This document shows positions 60,327-64,000 of a DNA stretch of 64,000 nucleotides, in pieces (position 1 is the first letter of the stretch; each line of letters starts with the position of its first letter). The stretch covers positions 129,109 to 193,108 of the forward strand of contig MNCI01038110.1 of NCBI GenBank assembly GCA_015680685.1, given 5' to 3'. The DNA comes from Gnetum montanum (Eukaryota > Streptophyta > Gnetopsida > Gnetales > Gnetaceae). Under the pieces are notes generated by a model that worked only from the letters and a program-made list of their open reading frames with translations, searched no databases and was not told the DNA's origin. Made by a program: the position numbers and the translations under genes.

Positions 60327-62400
60327 ATGTCTTCTTCTTCTTGCAAGCACAAAGATACCAAACCACCAATCCCACAAGAATGCAAGGTGGTATATACTCA
60401 TCCAAATGCATTTGTGCCAAACTTCACCTTCATCCTACATCAGGATGAATAGCTACAATGGCGTGATATGGAGGGCAACATCATCTTACCCCATAATTGA
60501 TCTATGCCTAGGATGCTATGCAAAACCCTTGAGAAGTTAGGCATACCAAATCTCCACAAAGAATATGTTGTGGATGGGTATGACACTTAAAACTACTATC
60601 TCACTAAAACACAATGCAAATGAGATCAATGTCAAGAGAAACTTCATGAAGCTACAAAGGAGAAACATTACACCAATCCCTTATTCCTACTAAATCAAGA
60701 TGACACTAAGGATCCTCCTATTGAAGGTTCTCAACATGAAGATTTTCCGCCCCCTATTACAAATGGTGAGGATGTGATCCTAACCTTGCAATCCACTTTT
60801 CATAAATTAGGTTCATAAAAAAGTGGTAGCCAAGGTAGGTATTTGAGCAAGCATCACAATAGCAAGGGATCTAAGGATGGTGATCATAATAAATGTAAGA
60901 GTGGTCATGGTTGTCCACCTTGCTCTTCATCCTCTTCATCTAATTCTAAAAATTCCTCCTCATCTAATGATTCTCATGGAAGCCACCATTGAAAAAAACA
61001 TGATGAAGGTGATTAGAAAAACAACAATGATCGTGAAGGCCACCAAAATCAAAGGGGTGACCAAAACCATCATTAGTGTCATCGATGCAGCAATGATGAT
61101 GAACCTATGTTAACAACTCGAAGTATACTCAAGATTGTGGAGGCACTAAGAATCCCAACTAGGCATATGAAGGATAGTTGGATCAAGTTCCTAGACATGA
61201 ATAATATCATAAGATTTGAGGAGGGATACAATTTTGATTTGCAAACACATCTACAAGCTTTTCAAGATCCTAGTGCCTTATAGAACATAGAAAATGAGTG
61301 GCAAAAACTCAAGCTTTTCCCAAGGACACTCATTAAGGAAGTTGAAATTTGGTACCATTCTTTAGAGCTAGAATTTATCTACAAATGGAGTACCATGTTA
61401 GAACTATTTAATAACAAATATTAGACATACTACAGATTGTCTAATCTAAGAAGGCAAATCCAAGGCTAGAAATAGGAAGCACATGAACCCTTAGATGGTA
61501 CCATGGACTAATACTATTCACTCTTGCACCAATTCCCTAGTTATGATTATTCCCAAAGGGAACAACTTCACCACATCATAGATGGGCTTAGAGAAAAAAC
61601 TAGAAGAACCCTTGGGATGTATGCTGAAGGAAGATTGTCTGAAATGAGAGCTCATAAAATCCAAAGGCTAATTGAGCAAGTAGCAAAAGAAGAAGGTGAG
61701 CCACAAAAAATAAAAAGTGCTAAAGAGTATAATAGGGACCCCTCCATTCGAAAATAAGAGGTCTGATTTTGTGATAAGGAGGAATCACCACTTGATGAAG
61801 TGGTGAATAGAAAGACCTTACCCATTCAAAATTCTATTTTTGATATTTTGGGTAAGGTTGACAAATTATGGAACTATTTAGAAGAAAAATTTCAAACCAC
61901 TTTGAAGATTGCTAAAGAATCTAAAGAAAAAAATAGTGATCTTAATCATAGGAGGTGAAAAGAAGCTAAAAAAACCTACCAAAGAGATAAGGGTACAACT
62001 ACTATAGTAGAGGAAGTTATGGAGTCTGACTCTGATGAAAAAACTGAATGTGACATTTTCCAATACAAACATCCAAAGGGATGTTTCCCTATAGTTTCAC
62101 ACTTACAATAGTCTAGAGTGTACACATTGAATCCTCATCTAGCACATAGGAAAGATCCAAAATGATTACCTTATCCTTAAGGTAGTCCAAGATAGTTTGA
62201 CCAGCAACAACAAGCTTACTACCCAAGTGAAACTCCTCCACAACCTTATGAACAATACCAATAGTGGTACCAACCACAATCATGGGGAATGCTACCACCA
62301 AGGTGGTAGTACCCTTGTAGGTAACCAAATCCATACAGGTACTATATTCATTAGCTTGTCTCCCCTAGAAGCTCTACAAGTCATACATCATTTCAAAACT
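60327..62400 (+). pseudogene. gag of element B4
   Basis: It starts MSSSSCKHKDTKPPIPQ at 60,327. FTFILHQDE and WRDMEGNIILP follow, then a Ser/Asn/His-rich stretch with (Ser)n near 60,920-60,990. The gag core has EIWYHSLELEFIYKW (61,338-61,382), LLHQFPSYDYSQREQLHHII and IDGLREKTRRTLGMYAEGR. The stretch 61,524-61,757 is open and continues into a coiled-coil-like IQRLIEQVAKEE. A degraded zinc-like motif CDIFQYKHPKGCF lies near 62,051-62,089, and a Gln/Pro/Tyr-rich linker ends near 62,390, where the 180-bp array begins. More than ten stops are present. B2 is a close homologue over the full length and shows that protease should follow, but here it is missing. Confidence 0.75.
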
Positions 62401-63260
62401 AGGGTTTAGGATTAAATCTTAGCAATTTGGAGAGTCCCAAAGTGGTTTTCTTATCCTTCCCCTTATCTCCACACTGGCTCCACACTAGTAAGCATCGAAG
62501 AGGAGGTGCTCAGCATGGAAGACTTTGGTGTGTTGATTTTTGGTTATTTCAGGCTTGTTTCATGAGATTTGGTAACTCTTGAAGGTGTCAACAAGCCTCT
62601 AGGGTGAATATTTGGTAATTTTGAAGGCTTATAAGGGGTTTTAGAGGTTACCCCCTTGGTTCCATGATAGCCAGCATGGAACCAACTAGGAGGATCTCAA
62701 AGGGTTAATTTTTGGCTTATTTTGGCTATTTTTCATCATGCATGTAGGTTTCCAAGGTTTTAGTAGTTAATAGCTAAGGCCCAAGATCAAAATTTATCAA
62801 TTTCAAGGGTTTTCCAATGGATTTTGGCTTATCCACTTTGCTCCATACTTGTTCCATGCAGGTTAGCATGGAACCAACTAGGGGAACTCCAAAGCACTAA
62901 TTTTTGGCTTATTTTATCTATTTTTTGTCATTCATTTAGGTTTCCAAGGTCATAGGAGTCAATAGTCAAGGCCTAACATAAAAATTTGTTAATTTCAAGG
63001 GCTTGTCAATGGTCTTTGGCTTACACATTTGGCTCCATGCTAGCTAGCATGGAACTAACTAGGAGGATACCAAAGGATTTATTTTTTGTGTATCTTGGCT
63101 ATTTTTTGTCATGCTTGTAGTTTTCCAAGGTTGTAGGAGTTGATACTAAGAGGTTAAGGTTAAATTTTGGTAGTTTTAGGGGTTTTGTATGATTTTATGT
63201 GCTTCCCCCTTGTTCCACATTAGCTTCACACTAGCCAATGTGAAACCTATAATGACTAAA
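62400..63260 (+). repeat. Tandem array, about 180-bp unit, about five copies
   Basis: The units contain CATGCATGTAGGTTTCCAAGG, TCAAAATTTRTYAATTTCAA, a palindromic marker (TCCATGCTAGCTAGCATGGA at 63,033-63,052) and CTAATTTTTGGCTTATTTTG. Markers lie near 62,470, 62,660, 62,850, 63,040 and 63,225. Copies are better conserved than in element O and on the same strand. The array replaces the protease part of B4. Confidence 0.8.
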
Positions 63261-64000
63261 AATATTAGTGGTTTGAATCACCAATGGATCAATGGACACA
63301 TAGCTTAAACCCTACCTCTATGCGAAGACCTACTAGAAATGGAGACAGAGTGCCCTAAATGGTTTTGTTAGTCAGAAAAGAACCTTACTGGTTGCAACTA
63401 GGGCATTAAATGCAATTGGGGGTGGCATGTTTAGCCAAAGTGTGAATGCAAATGACATGGAATGGTGCTAACTGTTCTAGTAGTGTTTCACAGTGCTAAA
63501 TGTAGAGCATAGTCATGAAATGGGGGTGAGCATAGTCAAGGGTTTCAGTTGAAACTAGTGTGCCAACCTATGGAGACCACCACTTGAACATAGTTATAGC
63601 ATGACCACACATGGAAAATTCCAAAAATGTAAAGAAAATGCAAGACATTCAAGAGAGAGAAATGGAACACCACCCCAAATGGGGTTGAGCATAGTTAACT
63701 GCAAGAGGGGTTTAGAGGATATGTGGTGTACAACAAGCACAGTGGAGACCATAGTCATAGTCTCAGTGGTGTTGGGCCCTAAAGTCTAGTGGTTGTCATG
63801 GTGTCCATGCTTGTCAGGTTGGCTACCATTGTGTACCATGGGCTATGGTGTTCTACAAGGATGCAACGAGGCTACGGTGGACTATTATGTGCAACTTTGC
63901 CTCTCACCAATAGTGGATGCCTCTAGGTCTCATTCATCTAAAGAATTCCAATAACAACTAAAAATGCCAAATGTGAAATGAATATGGAAACCCATAAAAT
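63261..64000. other. Unassigned right end
   Basis: No gene or element boundary is seen. CATAGTCATAG-like words recur (63,510-63,760) without forming a regular array. An open frame at 63,601-63,789 has no family features. Confidence 0.4.

Overview
The window looks like intergenic DNA from a large plant genome, and nearly everything recognisable is decayed, nested LTR retrotransposon. I infer a gymnosperm-like genome. The reasons are very long Ty3/gypsy elements, 8 to 16 percent divergence between paired LTRs by hand count, pervasive stop codons and frameshifts, and no removal of old copies. No intact host gene, tRNA, rRNA or CRISPR array is visible. The species call is inference only.

Left part (1-24,998). 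There is a solo LTR (47-457), then several pieces of an LTR family I call B. Its four 5' LTR ends, each with a primer binding site of the TGGCGCCGTTGCCGGGGA class, are B1 and B4 on the plus strand and B2 and B3 on the minus strand. B2 keeps a broken gag-protease. B3 is cut off inside gag by the B2 LTR. Between 2.9 and 12.2 kb lies the wreck of a third giant Tat-like element: a minus-strand integrase and a plus-strand multi-exon gene copy (copy X). Copy X is split by a 3.8-kb gag-protease-only element (A, 7,962-11,738) with a perfect 5-bp target duplication and an abnormal fold-back LTR.

Centre (24,999-58,741). This is a clear nest. Outer element O (minus strand, about 14.4 kb of its own DNA) carries inner element I (plus strand, 26,174-45,486, 19.3 kb) inside its 3' LTR. 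I is flanked by CATGT on both sides, and the unoccupied site survives in the other O LTR. Both have an RNase H followed by a second, archaeal-type RNase H before integrase, which is the hallmark of the Tat lineage. I carries gag, protease, RT, both RNases H and integrase. O has lost gag and protease.

The most interesting item is a gene of at least seven exons that runs antisense to pol in both I and O, and with the same geometry in the X wreck. The three copies share exon order, splice sites and C-terminal motifs, and I do not recognise the protein. In I it has its own TATA box and lies between protease and RT, flanked by minisatellites.

Right part (58,742-64,000). There is unassigned sequence, then B4 (LTR, PBS, gag). 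B4 is cut off by an array of roughly 180-bp repeats that also occurs inside O.
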